Shown: positions 13,832 to 28,500, numbered from the stretch's first letter. The stretch is DNA of 64,000 bases from Patagioenas fasciata (GCF_037038585.1 NC_092524.1:44273001-44337000), one strand, 5' to 3'. A program made the numbers and translations. The notes: generated by a model not told the origin, from the letters alone.

Positions 13832-16800
13832 GAAGAGTTTACAAGGATTTTTACAGAAGAATGTCACATCTTTAAAGGTCAATAAGAAGCATAAGGGCTT
13901 CAAATTAGGGTTATTAAAAATAACCCTCCAGACAAGCATTTCCTTTTTTCCCCTGTGGTTAAAGTTTACAGGCTAAAATCATGGTGGATGTAATCCTGGA
14001 CAGATTACCAGTGCAGAGTCTTAACCACAGAGCACCCAACAGTGCAGTACCTTGCCTCAGTAATATTAAAAAAAAGAAAGCCACAGCCAGCTCTGGAACT
14101 CCCTTTAGGTCCCGGAAACACCCCCGATACCAACCACTAAAGGTCTGTAACGTTCCTATTTGCCTTTATTCACTGTAAGGGCTCAAAATACCTACACTGC
14201 AAGCATGAAAAGGCAGCTAGTCCCCTCTCCTGGAAGTGGCTTCCTGCCAGCTGACCCCCCTCCAGGTACATCCCTTGCATGGCAAGATTGCCATACCGCA
14301 CAACAGAGGACAAGGAAAACAATTGGTTTCATGAGTATCGAATTTATGGGGAGGAAAAGGAACCTATATTAAAACCATGTTTTTTTAAAAGCTCATAAGG
14401 CCCATATGGCTATGCTATTACTGTATCACTGAATAAAGCAGGAAACAAAATATAAAAACATCACTTTAAACCTGTAGTGAGGGTATTAGGGGCCTGATCC
14501 AATGGCAAGGGAAGACAAAAGGGAGGGTTTGAATCAAATGCTGAATGCTTTCTGAGCCCATCAAAGGGATTATGGACCAACTGATGAATCTGTGTCATCC
14601 TGTGCCGGACCATGCTAATCTTATTGTGCCTTTTCAGTTGTGGTAAACATGCAGCTGATGCAAATATATATAGGACTTACTTTTTTTTTCTAAATTCAAA
14701 GGGTTTATTGAAGGAGATTTAAACTTCCATCCTTCTTGCATAACTTAGTATCACAACTTACTGAAACATTTCAAGAACTTCAGAATTTTTTCATACAAAG
14801 TCTACATCAATTTCCTTACTTAGTTAATAAAACCAAACTCAGCCAAATCAAATAGGATACTTGATTCTTCATTCACAGAAAATATTTTACCCATTAATGA
14901 AAAGTTGTCCGATATAGAGGAATTCAATTTTTTTTTTTTATTGGTGTTAGACTCACAGACAGACAGAAATAAGCTGCCATTCTTCCATTTGATAGCCAGA
15001 CGCTGCCAGTTGTTGCTAGGGCAGTCATGCTGTTAAATTAGGTCTAATGAACGAGTAATTGCTTTAGGTATAGTGAACCATTTCAAAGAAAACAAGGATT
15101 CTAATTGATTTGCAATTTGTTTGGCACATTGCATTGTCTGGGGCTATTGATTAGTCTTCTGGATTTCACACTGCATGTGTTTCCCTTTATTAAGGGAATA
15201 ACAGGTTACTGATTACTTTCCTTCTGGGTTTAATGTAGCGGTTAATGTCTACTTTGTTCTTGTGTCATGTCACAGGCAAGGAAGGAATAATATGCAAGTG
15301 GGTGGCCCTTTGCTAAGAAACTCCCCTGCTGCTTTGAGCTGTGTGCTCTAAGACATGCTGAAAAGCAGATCAAGAGAAAGGGTTAGAATAGCAGGACTCA
15401 CAAGTTATGGCCTGAATCAGGCTAGACCCAGGCTAGAAACTTGGCTTTCCTTCGCTATCAAAGCACAACACATTATGGAGCAGTTGGTGGTAGATTTGTT
15501 CTTGTTTGATTATATGTCTCTGTATAAGGAAACATACTATATTTTATATGCCTCAGTATATATACATCAGCATCTTAAATAAGGAAGCTTACAACATATT
15601 TATCCCTTTGCTGCGAGAAATTTACTCTGTAGCATACATATTCTGGAGAACATGCCATTGCACATTTTAAATCTATCTTGGTTTGCAAAAAAGTGAGTTC
15701 ATTTAATTAACAGTTTTGTTCCTTTCATAGGACAACTTTTTATAACATATTTAATTTATATTAAAGTGTAATTAATTTCTAATTTCTTAACATTCTTAGC
15801 TTAAAATGTAATCCTTAGCATATCTTTAACAGGTATGATGGTAAAATAAAACAGACTTAGTTGTTCTAAAATTGATCCTGGCTCTGGAGATTGTTCAGCT
15901 TTGTATTTTGCGCCCCAATGTTGGAAGCCAGTACAAATTAGATGAAATAGAAGCATTTAGATTACTTACAGGGTCTAAAGAATCATGATTTTGTGTCCTT
16001 ACTCTGCGTCTTCCTCTCTCAGAGGGATCAGCCACGTGACATTCATGCATCTGAAGATCTCTACATAAGCCTGATCCAAAGCCTGTTGAAGTCAACAGTA
16101 AACCTCACATTGATTTTTCAAAAGCTTTTGCTGGTGAGCCTATCAGATTTCTTGATTCATCTCTTGAGAACCCATACATCATTTCAGCAAATAATATAAG
16201 TTTCATTGTCAGGTGAGCCACCATGCGCTGCTCTAAGTGCCCTGAAGCTCCAGGTAGCACTGGTGGCACCAAGTGAGCAATCTCAAAAATCTAGATTTTA
16301 ATCCATGTGCCAGGATTTGAAATTTCTAATGCTGTAAAGGTATTTTTTTCTGAATTGTTAAAATATTAGTATCAGTAAATTGCCTGTACATTATGATTTT
16401 TTTTTTTTTTCTAAAAAGGACTGTGATACATCTCTGAAATACAACATTGGTCATGTTCCATTTAGTCCAGAGATAAATTCAAAACTTGGTAGCTCATGAT
16501 CTTTCATGATCTAGAAGTTGCTGATTTCTAAGTATTTTCAGCAGGATATAGGTGGATGTGACTTATCTTGAATTCATCCTGAACCTCAGGTCATCCCAAA
16601 TGTCTTAATTAAATCAGTTTGACACTTCGACATCCCTGTTAGACTGAAACTAATGAAGCCCTTGGTCTTATAGGCGAGAACATAAGAAATAGTCTCACTA
16701 ATGGAAAGAAAAACAACAGCAGCGACAAAAATATTTTGGTATCATGTTTGGCAACAGTTGGCATGTACCAGGTACAGAATATAGTGCTCTAAAATTGCCA

Positions 16801-17055
16801 CTGCTGTTTTGGGGTGCCTTATGTAATATTTCTTGCTACCCTGTTCACAAATGATAAACAATTGTATACTGAATGTACATACCAAATACCAAATGTATAC
16901 AAAAAAAATTCCTATAACTTAGCAGATCATAATCTATTTCTTTCCGTATTCCATTGTTTTTATGACATCAGCATGTCAAAGCCATACAAAATGTGTACTG
17001 AAGTATATATTAAATTGGTAATGAAATATATTTTATACCATATAAAATATACTCT
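13832..17055. other. Intergenic sequence, no gene seen
   Basis: AT-rich DNA, no supported gene. Segments near 14930-15240 contain ATTA-type sequences and fewer obvious repeats and may include conserved non-coding DNA, but nothing decides it. T runs occur at 14930-14940 and 16399-16411. Confidence 0.6.
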
Positions 17056-17603
17056 GCACTCTACACTGGTGCAGCCTCACCTGGAGCACTGTGTGCAGTT
17101 TTGGATGCCACAGGATGAAAACTATATAAAGCTACCGGAGAGTGTCCAGAAAAGGGCTATGAAGTTGGTGGAGGGTTTAGAGGGGAAGCCATATGAGAAG
17201 CAGCTGAAGTCACTTGGTTTGTTCAGCCTGGAGAAGAGAAGACTGAGGGGAGATCTCATCGCTGCTACAGCTTCCTCACAAGGGGAGGAGGAGGGGCAGG
17301 TGCTGATCTCTTCTCTTTGGCAACCAATGACAGGACCCAAGGAAATGGCAGGAAGATGTGCCAGGGGAGGTTTAGGTTGGACATCAGGAGAAGGTTCTTC
17401 ACCCAGAGGGTGGTGGAGCACTCGAACAGACTCCCCAGGGAGGCAGCCACTGCCCCAAGACTGACAGTGTTCAAGAAGAGACTGAACAACGCCCTCAGAC
17501 ACATGGGGTGAATTTTGGCATTGTCCCTATGCAAGGAGAGGAGTTGAACTCGATGATCCTTGTGGGTCCCTTCCAACTCAGGACATTCTATGATTCTGTG
17601 ATA
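17056..17603 (+). mobile_element. CR1 LINE, 5'-truncated, ORF2 C-terminus plus 3' UTR
   Basis: A plus-strand frame encodes [16 protein letters not shown] and then [17 protein letters not shown], the C-terminal end of the CR1 ORF2 polyprotein downstream of the reverse transcriptase. After a frame break the same motif series continues with [17 protein letters not shown] in another frame (about 17405-17450). The 3' UTR (TTGAACTCGATGATCCTTG) and the terminal repeats ATTCTATGATTCTGTGAT follow, ending at about 17602. The copy covers roughly 550 bp, is frame-shifted and cannot be active. The frame call at 16814-17464 is host AT-rich sequence joined to CR1. Confidence 0.93.
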
Positions 17604-20600
17604 TGGGTGATCTAATAGAATTGTAAAGTAAGAGAAATCATACAATTTTAATTCTCCTGTGTGTATTTTAACCCTTATATGTGGTGGGCTAAGCTTGAGA
17701 TGGGAGCAAAACAATGCAACTGTTCAGTAGATATGGTGGACCACAAGCTTGAGGCTAGCAATTGGAGGAACTTGCAGAGACAATGCAAGAGAATTGAGCC
17801 ATTAATACATCTCCCTTTTCCCAGCCTTTGATTCAGTAAGATAAACCTGAAAAGGAACACTTCCAAGCAGGAATGCTCAAAGGAAAAGACCTCAGCATCT
17901 AAGAGTCCAAGCACATTCCAACTACAATTTTTAAACTAGATTGGAGATTGGATTAAATGTGAGCAGAATAGAAAGGAGTATCCTAACATGGTATGACCTG
18001 AACCTTCCTAAAAGTCATGTTACAGCCCATCGTTTGGATCACTGTGTGCTACTGGAGAAATTCAAGATGGCTTTAATCGGGATGATCTGTGGTGATCTCT
18101 TTCAGTGAAGTATACACATAGAGGTAGATTGCTGTGTTAAGATGATGAATTTCCCCCAATTCAGGGAAGTCTTCTATGTGCTATGTATGTGTATTGTCAC
18201 TAGGCAAGCTTAAGCTTTTCACTTCCTCTCTCTTCTTTGTTCCCACCAGGACTGAGATATGGCATTTAATTTTAAATGAAATTATGTAGAACTTGACAAT
18301 AAAGCAATTATAAAAAGTGATTCTACTTTTCACCCTTAGTTGCAAGGCTTGCTGTTGAAAGAAGACCATGGGTTGTATCACAACCAACAGATACTTCACT
18401 GATTAATTCAAAAACCAACATACTGTTGTCAGTAAGGTTATTATGTAGTTGGTCCATTCCAGTGAACGTTTTTTTTCTGCTTAGTGAGAGGACTTACAGG
18501 GAAAATTCTGCTTCCTAAACCTTCTTCTGAATAGTCTTCTCTGGAGTTCGAATAGGCAAGTTTTATGCCTAGGTTCACAGAGTTGCATATGCTGTGGGAT
18601 GATCCAGGATTCTGGCCTCTCAGGATCCAGTAAAGAGCCAGACTGCCAAAGGTCACACCTCCCTTCTGACTGGAGGAAGGGCTGTGTACAAAGAACAGCT
18701 GCATATGCCCAGATTTCATCCTGAAATGGGGTTTCCATGCACCCAGGGAAGACATCAGGCCTGAAAAAAATAAGTAATGTCAATGCCCCTGTGGAGAGTG
18801 TTTCATTTTCTAGAAAATAATTGAAAATTTTCTAGGACAGACAGAGGGAATGTGAGATGAATGACAGCTGAGCCCAGTACTTAGAATAACTGCAAAGGCT
18901 GAAGAAGTCCTGAGTTCCGTTCTTCTTAAGATGTTTCTGTAGTTTATCCAGCAACTACAATTCAGTGAAGAACTAAGAGTCTTCCCTTTTCCCATTGGTT
19001 AAGTTCCCTAATCTTCAGAAGCACCTGAAAAACTGTACAAACAATGGACATCTACCTGTGGAAACCAAATTCAAAGGCCAGAACCTATTCAAAGCTTCCT
19101 GTCTCTGACAACACATCTCCCAGTGAACCAGACTGGGAAAAATTGTATTAGGGAGATAAACAGCACTTGTAGCACACAACTAACTTTCTGTCTTCTACTA
19201 CAATATCAGAAGCACAAAAATAAGTGTGTATCAATGCCTCAGCCACCCAACACATTGCTCAGTATGCTAACGTAAGTCTGTCTTCTTTTGTAGGTTAAGC
19301 TGAGATGTAAGTATGTGAATTCTGCATGAGCCCTGACTAGCAGAGTTAAAATCACACTCTCCTGTCTACTGGACCTTGCCTCACAGAGGATGCAGGCAGG
19401 ATATTTACCTCGTGGACCACTTCAAAGCTCAGCTTACCACTACTGCTTATCATTGACAACAGAAAGATTCTTCTTAGCATTATATAAACAGCAAACTAGA
19501 CTTGCATAGATATTTTTCCAGCTGAAATGTAAATCTCTACAGATATTGGGTGCCTGTGGCTCTAAGAGACAAATATTGATTGCCCCCTTTGACACATACA
19601 CTTAAACCACCCATGAGTGGCTAATTCTTTCCGTGGCTAGAGACTAGTGTCTCAGCTGATGTATACAAAAATATTTTCATTGAAGTCTACAGAGGTTATG
19701 GTCATCATGAACGTTACCTTAAATATCAGATAGCTCCTCAGAAGTGGTACGCATTTTTAGCCTTGCTATCGTACATCACTCTGCCTTCTTGGGAAAATCA
19801 CACCAATCCTGAAGAAAGTTTTTGTTGCTTCTTTCTAACTCCATCTGTGATAAGCTTTTTTATTAAAACATAAGGTCTAAAACTACAGTTGCTGAGGCAG
19901 CTTACTTCTGTCTAACATGGCTTGGCTTGTTAGTATGCAGGGGAGCAAATAACATTTTAAAATATTACAAAACATAGAGGAGCTTTAAAGAACTGCTTAA
20001 AAAACTTCTCTTGGTTTGGTGCCAGCTACAGATGCCATGCTGATTACAGAAGATTACATAAATTCCTTAAGACTTATTATCATCTCACACCTATAAAATT
20101 GGGAAGAATTCCACTGGAGTCACTGGAGTTACACAGGTGTAAGCCTGTGCTGGAGAAGAATAGGGTGCTTCTGGTTAGCAAGCTAGCAGTGTTTTCAGTG
20201 GATCCAGTTATCTCTACCTATCTACTAATACAAAAAAATACCCAAAGCAAAACATGCGGCATGTTATCTGTCAATGTAAATACTTAGGTCTTCATTGATT
20301 TCAGCTGCATTGCACAGATTTATGTGTCAGCTGAATCTTGACCTGAATATGTAGGGATAAAATCCAACTCTTTGGTATCTTTGTTGTAGCATGTTACTGA
20401 GATTTTTATACAGCCTGTATTGCTAAACAAAATAAAATATGACTAGAGCAGGTCAAAGCAAAGTTTCACCTAGCTCTGGAACTCTCTCGGTAACAACGGC
20501 TTAGAACGAGGTGTAAGAGATTCAAGGAAAAGCTGTGTATGTGCAGAAGGCGCTTTCCCTGCTATATAGTTGCATATCCTGACAGCTTCAGAGGTTCTTG

Positions 20601-20639
20601 AGCCTGAGGCCACATAAGTAGATCACAAGTACTGTTGAG
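17604..20639. other. Intergenic sequence, no gene seen
   Basis: Non-coding DNA of mixed composition. Overlapping minus-strand frames of 100 and 104 codons at 18441-18783 show no domain and no conservation clue. No repeat family is recognised. Confidence 0.6.
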
Positions 20640-20880
20640 GACCTACCTGCTATGAATCTAGCCATTTCTTCTTTTAGCCCATTTAGACATGCCCCATGCC
20701 ATCCTGTGGCAATGAGTTCCATGGCTTAATTATGCACTATGAGAAAAAGTCATTGCTTTTGAGCCTTTTCAACTGGGTGATTTTATTGAGTGCCCTTCAA
20801 CTATTTTTTAAGAAGATGCAATTAGTTTTCTTCACTCACTTGCTCCACACCACCTATACACATATCAGCCTCTGCTAGTC
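20640..20880 (-). mobile_element. Ancient CR1/L3-like LINE remnant
   Basis: The plus strand shows a run of pieces characteristic of the 3' part of old amniote CR1/L3 elements in reverse orientation: CCCATTTAGACATGCCCC, then TGGCAATGAGTTCCATGGC, TTAATTATGCACTATGAGA and CTTGCTCCACACCACC. Divergence is high and no coding frame remains. The assignment rests on the order and wording of these pieces, not on an alignment. Confidence 0.55.
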
Positions 20881-21062
20881 AGTAATCTTTTACATATAAT
20901 TCGGACTGGTTAGATTTTCCTGATTCAAATGCCATTCCACGCTGTTGCTCATGCTTGTTGAATTTATCTCCTATGTCAACTGCTACTTTATTTTGAGGTG
21001 TCTTGCAAAACAAACGCACAGTGTTGAAGATGAGGGCATACCATTAATTTATGCATGATAGT

Positions 21063-21152
21063 CCTTACTCTTTTCTGGGTTTTGGGTTGGTTGCTGTGGT
21101 TTGTTTGTGGGGCTTTGGGGAGGTTTTGGTGTTGTTTTGTTTTGTTTTGTTT
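21063..21152. repeat. G/T-rich low-complexity block (GGTTTTG / TTTTG)
   Basis: The plus strand from GTCCTTACTC to TTGTTTACCC is almost only G and T (GGGTTTTGGGTTGG, then TTGTTTTGTTTTGTTTTG). Similar strand-biased blocks recur at 54706-54848 and 59321-59457. Confidence 0.85.
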
Positions 21153-21779
21153 ACCCATTTCTACAATATGGACCATACTCTAGTAATGTTTCTGCAGGAT
21201 TCCTAGTAGGACTGTGAAGACCTTTCTAAATCAAACAACTCCAGGCGTAACACCATAATATGTTCACATGAAAAGCGGTGAGAGGTTAGTATATTCCATG
21301 ATTCTTTTTGTGGTATTCAGCCAACAGTAGTAACAAAGAGAATTAGAACTTCGTGGCCTGCCAAGTTTCCACAAATTGCCACCAAGAGCTACACAGACAA
21401 CCAGTGGCCATGAAAAAATGACTGCAAAGAATAATTCATAGTAAGTTCTGCAAAAAGTTGGGATGGTCCTTTGTTCACCCAGTGTAAAAAAGCCTTAACA
21501 CCTTCACTGTGGTCCCAAGCTTTCAAATAACATGAGAAGTTCTTACTCCACAAGAAAATCATGTATTCCTTGAACAATACAAAGTTGAGAATAAAAACAA
21601 ATTTGTTCCTTAGAAATTGCCTAGTGAAGCAGTTGTTTCATACTGCCTGTTGAACATTTGGGTAGACTGATTCAAATGTTAAAGCTGTGTTCAAACCAGA
21701 AAAAATAAAAATAATAAGCTGTCAGAATAATTACTAAGAACATACAAGGATTATACAAAGTAAACTGCAGCCTGCAAAA

Positions 21780-22050
21780 AGAGAATTGCATGTTAGCTAA
21801 TTGTTAATTTTAGCAATTGCAATGGCTAATTACTGTGGCACACATTGACTATTAGCATGATGCCCCAGCACCTGCTTTCTCCAATGAACAGATTTCTTCA
21901 TTGCTCGTGCAGGAGCAAAATGTGTAATTATTGGCCATCATTGGGGCGATTTTTCAGTGATTCTTTTGTGTGATGTGAATAAAGCATAATGACATATTTT
22001 ATTAGAGGGCAAATAGCTGTTTGTTAATGGAAATGATTCGAAATCCAAGA
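21780..22050. promoter_or_regulatory. Candidate homeodomain-bound regulatory element (ATTA-site cluster)
   Basis: Within 35 bp there are TAATTG (21798-21803), TTAATT (21804-21809), CAATTG (21814-21819) and TAATTA (21827-21832). They are followed by TGTGTAATTATTGGCC (about 21921-21936) and ATAAAGCATAATGAC (about 21979-21993). ATTA/TAAT is the core recognised by most homeodomain proteins. The segment is free of recognised repeats and of low-complexity runs, which fits the look of conserved developmental enhancers. Conservation itself cannot be seen here. Confidence 0.4.
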
Positions 22051-22560
22051 AACTAGGAGCTAGGAGCATGTTTTCAGTATCAGCATGAATTCAAATGTAT
22101 TTTCTTTTAACTCTTTATAAAAGAGGCATAGAAATCAAATCTAAACTTAGTATAATATATTTAATGATATGTGCAAACACAGCATTGATTAATTGCCTCA
22201 AATGTTTTCAATGCTACACCATTTCATTTGTTACAGCAGTCTGCTAAATTTATGCATTTCTTATTTAAACTCTTCTTTCCTGGGCATATAGTGTTAGCAA
22301 GATTATGTGGCTTGTTCCTCATTTACTGGGGAAAAAAATCATCTTTGTAACTTAAGCAACAATTATGGGCTTTATGAGGCACATTTTCATTGCACACATT
22401 GTAGAACACAGTGCACTGGCATTATTATTCCTGAAAGTACATGCTTGAATGTATCTATCAAGACCCAAATGTCATCTACTGAATAGATTATGCATAGTTA
22501 TCCAAAACAGAGTGTAGATACATAAAATCTCAGCAACAGAATACTCAATTTCTGAGAAAA
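22051..22560. promoter_or_regulatory. Possible extension of the ATTA-rich candidate element
   Basis: This unique AT-rich sequence has further homeodomain-type sites (GATTAATTGCC near 22190, CAATTATGGGC near 22360, GCATTATTATTCC near 22420) and an octamer-like ATTTATGCATTT near 22250. It may belong to the same regulatory block as 21780-22050 or be ordinary AT-rich DNA. Confidence 0.25.
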
Positions 22561-25500
22561 TATTTTTATTAGATAATCTGCACGATACTTTTGAAGAACA
22601 ATGCAAATGAAAAAATCACATATGAACCTTAGACTGCAGTAGTGTTTAAAATAGCAAACTGCTTTGTCATTTGTGAAGGACAGGTTATGGCTGGAATAAG
22701 AAAGCTGGCCTTTTCATTTTGCTTTTATTTGAATACTGTTCAAAGTTGAAAAAAAAAAAAAAGGTTACTAGGGTTACATATTTTGCTGAATTCCACTGAT
22801 TTAAATCTAGACTAACTTGATGGAAAACAATGAATTGACTTTGGATATCCAAAGAAAATAGAAACCTTGTGAGCCTCTGTGAAACTTTAAACAATAAGTA
22901 GGAAACATAAGCCTCCTGTAGACTCTTCAGATAATAAAGCAAAAATTTTAACGCTACCTTGGAAGTATAGTGTTCAAACCAGAAAGAGACTTTTTAGCAT
23001 GACTCTGATTTCATTCCATTATGACAAAGATCCAGTCACTGAACTTTGCTTCAATTTGACCCAATTTACCAACAGACTCATTAGATGAAATTCAGACCTA
23101 ATGGATGCATATGAAATGATTCATTGAAGTAAACTCAGTTTTAAAAGCATATTCAAATAAATAAATAAATAAACCACGCACATAGTAGGTGTAACAGGAA
23201 GATATAGTACAGGATCATACCTTTTACATTTCTTCTACAATTGCATATGGTACATATATCACATTTTAAAACCATGGCTTCAAAGACCACCATAGGAACA
23301 GTTAAGTCAACTCTATGCACATGGAAAATCTGGCTCATCGTATACACTGAGCCCAAGTTATTTAAAAACTTGAGGAAGAAACTGTGAATGGGGACTTCCT
23401 CTTCTCACCCAGGGCCTATAGCTTCTCGGCTGTTGCAAGATGTAGATAAGTTTAGTATTCAGGTTCACTGTTTGACCCATTAAACTGGTATTGAGGTATA
23501 ATTTGTGTGTTTTCCCAGTACGGTTGCACATAGAATGGGGTTCATTTCCACAAGTTTGAATAAATTTATCCAGTTCAGTGAACCTGTTGTTAAGCTTAGC
23601 AAAACTCAGTAGGTGGCTTTAAAGTCCTGTAATTAGCCCATTACATAAAATCCGTACTTTAGATTTTTGCACATTGGTTAATAAGTATAACGTGCTTCCT
23701 ATATATAAATAACATTACACTAAATGATGCAATATAAAAGAATTAAAGGCCAAAGTAGTTAAATAAAATACTTGACAGAGATCTCAAATTAGCATGTTTA
23801 ATTCCAACCCATTGAACAGGAAAAGGCTTTAGCCTTACTGTACCAGTTCCATACAATGTGCAGAATAGCAGATATTTAAGTCTCTGTTTTACATAAGGTC
23901 GCTGTCATCCCTGACCTCTGTGTGACTTTGGAAAAATGTTCTAATTAGCTTGATTCTTTTAAAATCTAATCATTACAATGTCTAAATATAGTCATGAATT
24001 ACCAAGACAGCACTTGCCTCAACAATTTTTCATAGTTTGTACATAGCTAATTAATTCTTGATCCTTAATTTTTGCTTTCCAAATGAAATATGTGAGGAAA
24101 ATGAAGTCTACAGCTAATTAACCTGTGCAATGCTTACTGTTACACAGTAAAAACACTTACCTTAAAGTTCAAGCTTTTCAGCAGCTGTAACAGTAAAACA
24201 CAGCTTTGAATCCTATTGCAGTAGGTCAAAGTTTCACTTTAATCTCATAGATCGTTATATTTGTTAGTTTTAAATGTTGAAAAAATTATGTAACCAAAAT
24301 ACCAGACTTCATTTTTTATTCAAATCCACTGATGAATTCCATTATATGGATTAACATATTGAAAGGTAATGTTACATATAAAACCATTTTATCTTTTTTT
24401 TTCCAATTTATATATAATTAATACTATGTAACATATAGCCCTCTTCAGAGATTCAATGTTATCAATGCATGAGCAAATATATTTGAGAAGTTTTGTATAA
24501 ATGCACATATGGATACATAGATCTATCTATCCATATACGTATAGAGGCATATGTATGGGGAAACAAAATAGTATTTTTGTATGAAATACTCAGAATGAAT
24601 ACTGCAGCCAAAGGAAGCTTGCTCAGATTTGATCTCTGGAAAAACTCAATAGTCCTGGGTAGTTTGCCAAGATTCATAAATATACAGATGTTAGTGGATT
24701 AACCTGTCCTTATTTATGTGTTTATACCAAATTAATTGTAAATCAATGGTTTCACTTGATCTCAACCTGAAGCCAGATCTCATTCAAAACCCAGATCTCA
24801 TTCACTTGTAATTTTAGGATTCATCAGCAAATTCACAGAAAAAGCCTGGATAAACATCTGTATGATGCTCCACAAAAGGAAAAGATAAAACTGAAAGTGG
24901 CAAATTTCACACATCTTATTATGCTTATTGTGACATGGCAAGTAAAAGTACCCCAATTTCCAGTTGTGTTCTGTTTATCTTGTTCCATTTAATATCATCA
25001 TCTTTTTCTCCCATCCAATTTATTGCAACTGCCCGTATACTGCTCTATAGTTGTTGATAAGTTTTTCGTTTTACTGATAACCTTAATTTAAAATGAATAT
25101 GATTGCTTCTTTATATATGTCTACATATATATGTAACTTCTCATGTAGGCTGACATCTGGAGGATTTTTGTCCTTTGGTGAGACATATCCAGACTTGGAG
25201 TGAATTCCATTCTAAGTCATACAGATGCATTCCCTGCTGGTTTCATACAGAGTTGACACCATAAAATTGAAGTAAAATTTGACCTCTGGTATAAGCAATT
25301 ATATTTCGCATAGAACTATCTGGATTATTTTTGGAGGTAACAGAAACGTTGAAGAAAATAACACATACAGTATTAACACATCAGAAAGTAAGACTAAGAA
25401 GTGGAGTGGCTTGCATTGATTGAGTATTCTGTAATTTTTGCAAAATTAATCAATTCAACAGTTCAACGGTTAGGAAAAAAAAAAAAGAAATTGCAGGAAG

Positions 25501-28500
25501 GCAAACAAAAACTGGCAGACACAAGACAAGCCAGGTGGATCTTCCTCAATTTATTTAATCCTAATATATTCCCAACCCTTCAACCTGTGTCTTGTAAAAT
25601 ATATGTCCTTTGGTTACCTCTGAAGGCCGAGTTAATGCTCAGTTATGCAATTTTCCAACCTCTGTTTAGACTTTTTTTTTTTCCTGATAAATTTGAATCA
25701 AATCTGTTAAGTACACCATCGATTATACTTATTTGCATTATGGATATGGAGATCCTGGCATACAGGTTATTTTTGTGAATTGAATACTCAATTCAGTCTC
25801 TTAATTGACCACATGCCTGAAGTGTACTTGTGGGGAAAAGTTACATTTGAGGGTGAATCTACAACAATGCTGAAGGGAGGCAGTTATGGACAGCAATTGC
25901 AAAGCTGCCTTTTTCCCTCCATAAATGTCATACTACTCATTAATATCTAGCAGTAAGTTAATGAACCAAAGAACATCACCTTGCCTACCAGCTATGACTC
26001 TCTGTCTTACACGTCATAGGAGCCACTAATGAATGGAGAACACAGAATCAAATAATTTTTCTACATGTAAAAAACTTACTAGATGGAAGACGAGGAAAAC
26101 TGTTCGTGTTCACTTATTCATTTTGTAACCATACATATCAAATTATCAGGCAACGCTTGACCACATTAATCCTTGCACATATTTGGAAAGAAACTGAATT
26201 TAATTTATAAGATAGATGTGTCTTGTCATAGCCGAAGAGGCTCTTTTTCTCAGCAAATAAATTTACTCCAACAGAACACTTTTGGTTCCCTTTTTCTAGA
26301 AATGGATAAGCACATACAAATAGATAATTGCTTGTCTAAAATTAGACCCCTGAATATATGCATGCCAATGAATCAAAATTCTCTCAAGTGGTGAGGAATA
26401 TGCACATTTACTTTGAAAATCAGGTCTATACAGTGAGTTAGATGCCCATCTTTTGGTTGTGTACATGTTGGTAAATATCATATCAAATGATGGGTTGCCC
26501 CTGCATCAGTTCTAAGGTTCTTGTACCTTTGAAGCTTATCTAGTGGTACTTATGAAGCAGCAAAGATACAGAATTTTTTTGTTGTTGTTGCTTTTGGATC
26601 AAGAAATTATTAGTGACATCATATGTAGAAGCATCTACCAAGTCTAAGGACTTCAGCTGACTATTTGTTACATTATTTTGGGCTATTTGGAGGATTAACC
26701 ATTGAAACACAGAAATGTATAAATCACATTGTCATAAAGCCAGCCAAAGCAGAAAAAAAAAAAAAAATGAGGTAGGATAAACTGTGGTTCCTTCAGTTGT
26801 TTTCTGGCTGAACAATTCTACTGATGGCTGCCATGGCTTGCTTTAGGTAAGTCCTTAATTTTCCTAGATATACAAATTGATTTTAAAATGTGTGCTTTTA
26901 ACAACCCTTGACTACTTTTCCTTATATGCTGCATTAAGGACACACAGGGGCAAGAGAGCAATGATGCTGAAGAAGTGCTATGTTCTCTGTTGCTCCCCTG
27001 ATTCTACTTCCCCAAAATTGACAGAACTAAAGTCCATTAAAAACTCCCTTTTCATACTGGAGCTTTTGCAATATATATTGAAAACATGTTACCTGGGAAC
27101 ATTTTGCATGGACCTAACAAAAAGGACAGATTTTTTTCTTACAACTACTATTATGAAAGCACTGGCCAGGGCTGGATAATGAAATATGAGTTGAACTTTT
27201 TATTTAAATGTAACAGACTACCCATGAGTGCTCTAGTATAGCCAGTTATCACACTCCCCAGCAACTGGCAAAGACAGAAGTAAAACACAGAAGATATGCT
27301 GCATGAGTTTATGTAATGCATGTGATAATACTATAATTGTTTGATCTTTTGGATTTATTTTTTAAATTGTAGAAGTTTTCAGTATCCTGGGGGATTTTGA
27401 ATAACACAAGCTTTCTTTATACTGTGAATCTAAGTATGGATACCTTAAAAAATTGAACAGCATATACCTTACATAGCAATTAATTCACTGGATTTCATCT
27501 AGTATCTTGGGATGGTTGAAAGCTAGAAGCTACTCCCATAGATCCCATTGGGACAGCTAGAACTTTTATTTTCCAGTAATATAAGTCTCTGGGAGATAAA
27601 GTTTGCTGGTGCAAAGTAAATGGCTTCAGAGAATATAACTCTAACTGTTCACACAATGTGAGAACTTCACACTTAAGTGAGACTAAACAGTGACCACTCT
27701 CCAACTCAAATGAGGACACATTGGTACTCAAATACAAAGTTTGAGTTAGAAGAGATGTTTCTGTGACAGGTCAGTTTCTTTAAAAAGTACAAAGATAATC
27801 TGAACTTTCACATAAAATATCATGGTAGGCAGAGACCACATGAGCCTGCCAAAAATACATGGTACAATAAATAAGACACTGCATCGTCACTGACATGGAG
27901 TCTACACTTCTGCCAGCACATAAAGTCACAGAATCTGTTTCAAATATCATTGAGTAAGTTAAGAGAAAAAAAATATATGTATATAGCATTAGCAACAATA
28001 TTTTTGATTTACAAAATACTAATTCTAGAAGCTGCTGAAGATCCAAAACTACAGTTTTCTTCATGGGTCATTTCTACATTTGTTCTACTCATTTTGTGGG
28101 TTAGTTGTTCATCTTCTCTCAAAAAGTTCCACCAAAGTAGATACCACATTATAAGAAAAAATAAAGGTTACTTAAAAGAGTATTACTCCTTGATACAAAA
28201 TATGATGTAACTGTATTTCTTATGGTCACCAGCAAATTTTATTTTATAGTGATTCCCTCTAAAGATGTATGAAATACAAACTGCATTTAGCTCAGGATTG
28301 CAACCAAAAATCCCTGCAGGCAAGACACCTCAATGAAATGGAAGTTTTGGAACACACAGTGACTGCAGGATCAGGTCTAACCAGGTTTGCATTATTAATT
28401 TTAACCTATGATTGCATATTATTATGCCCCCTCTCCCCCCCCCCCCAAAAAAAAAAAGTCCCAAACACTATTAAAGAGTAAAAATTGTGGAAAATATTTG

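Noticed and set aside
16814-17464. 216-codon plus-strand frame as a host gene
   Set aside because: Its C-terminal two thirds is CR1 ORF2 and its N-terminal part is AT-rich flank; it is a chance fusion frame.
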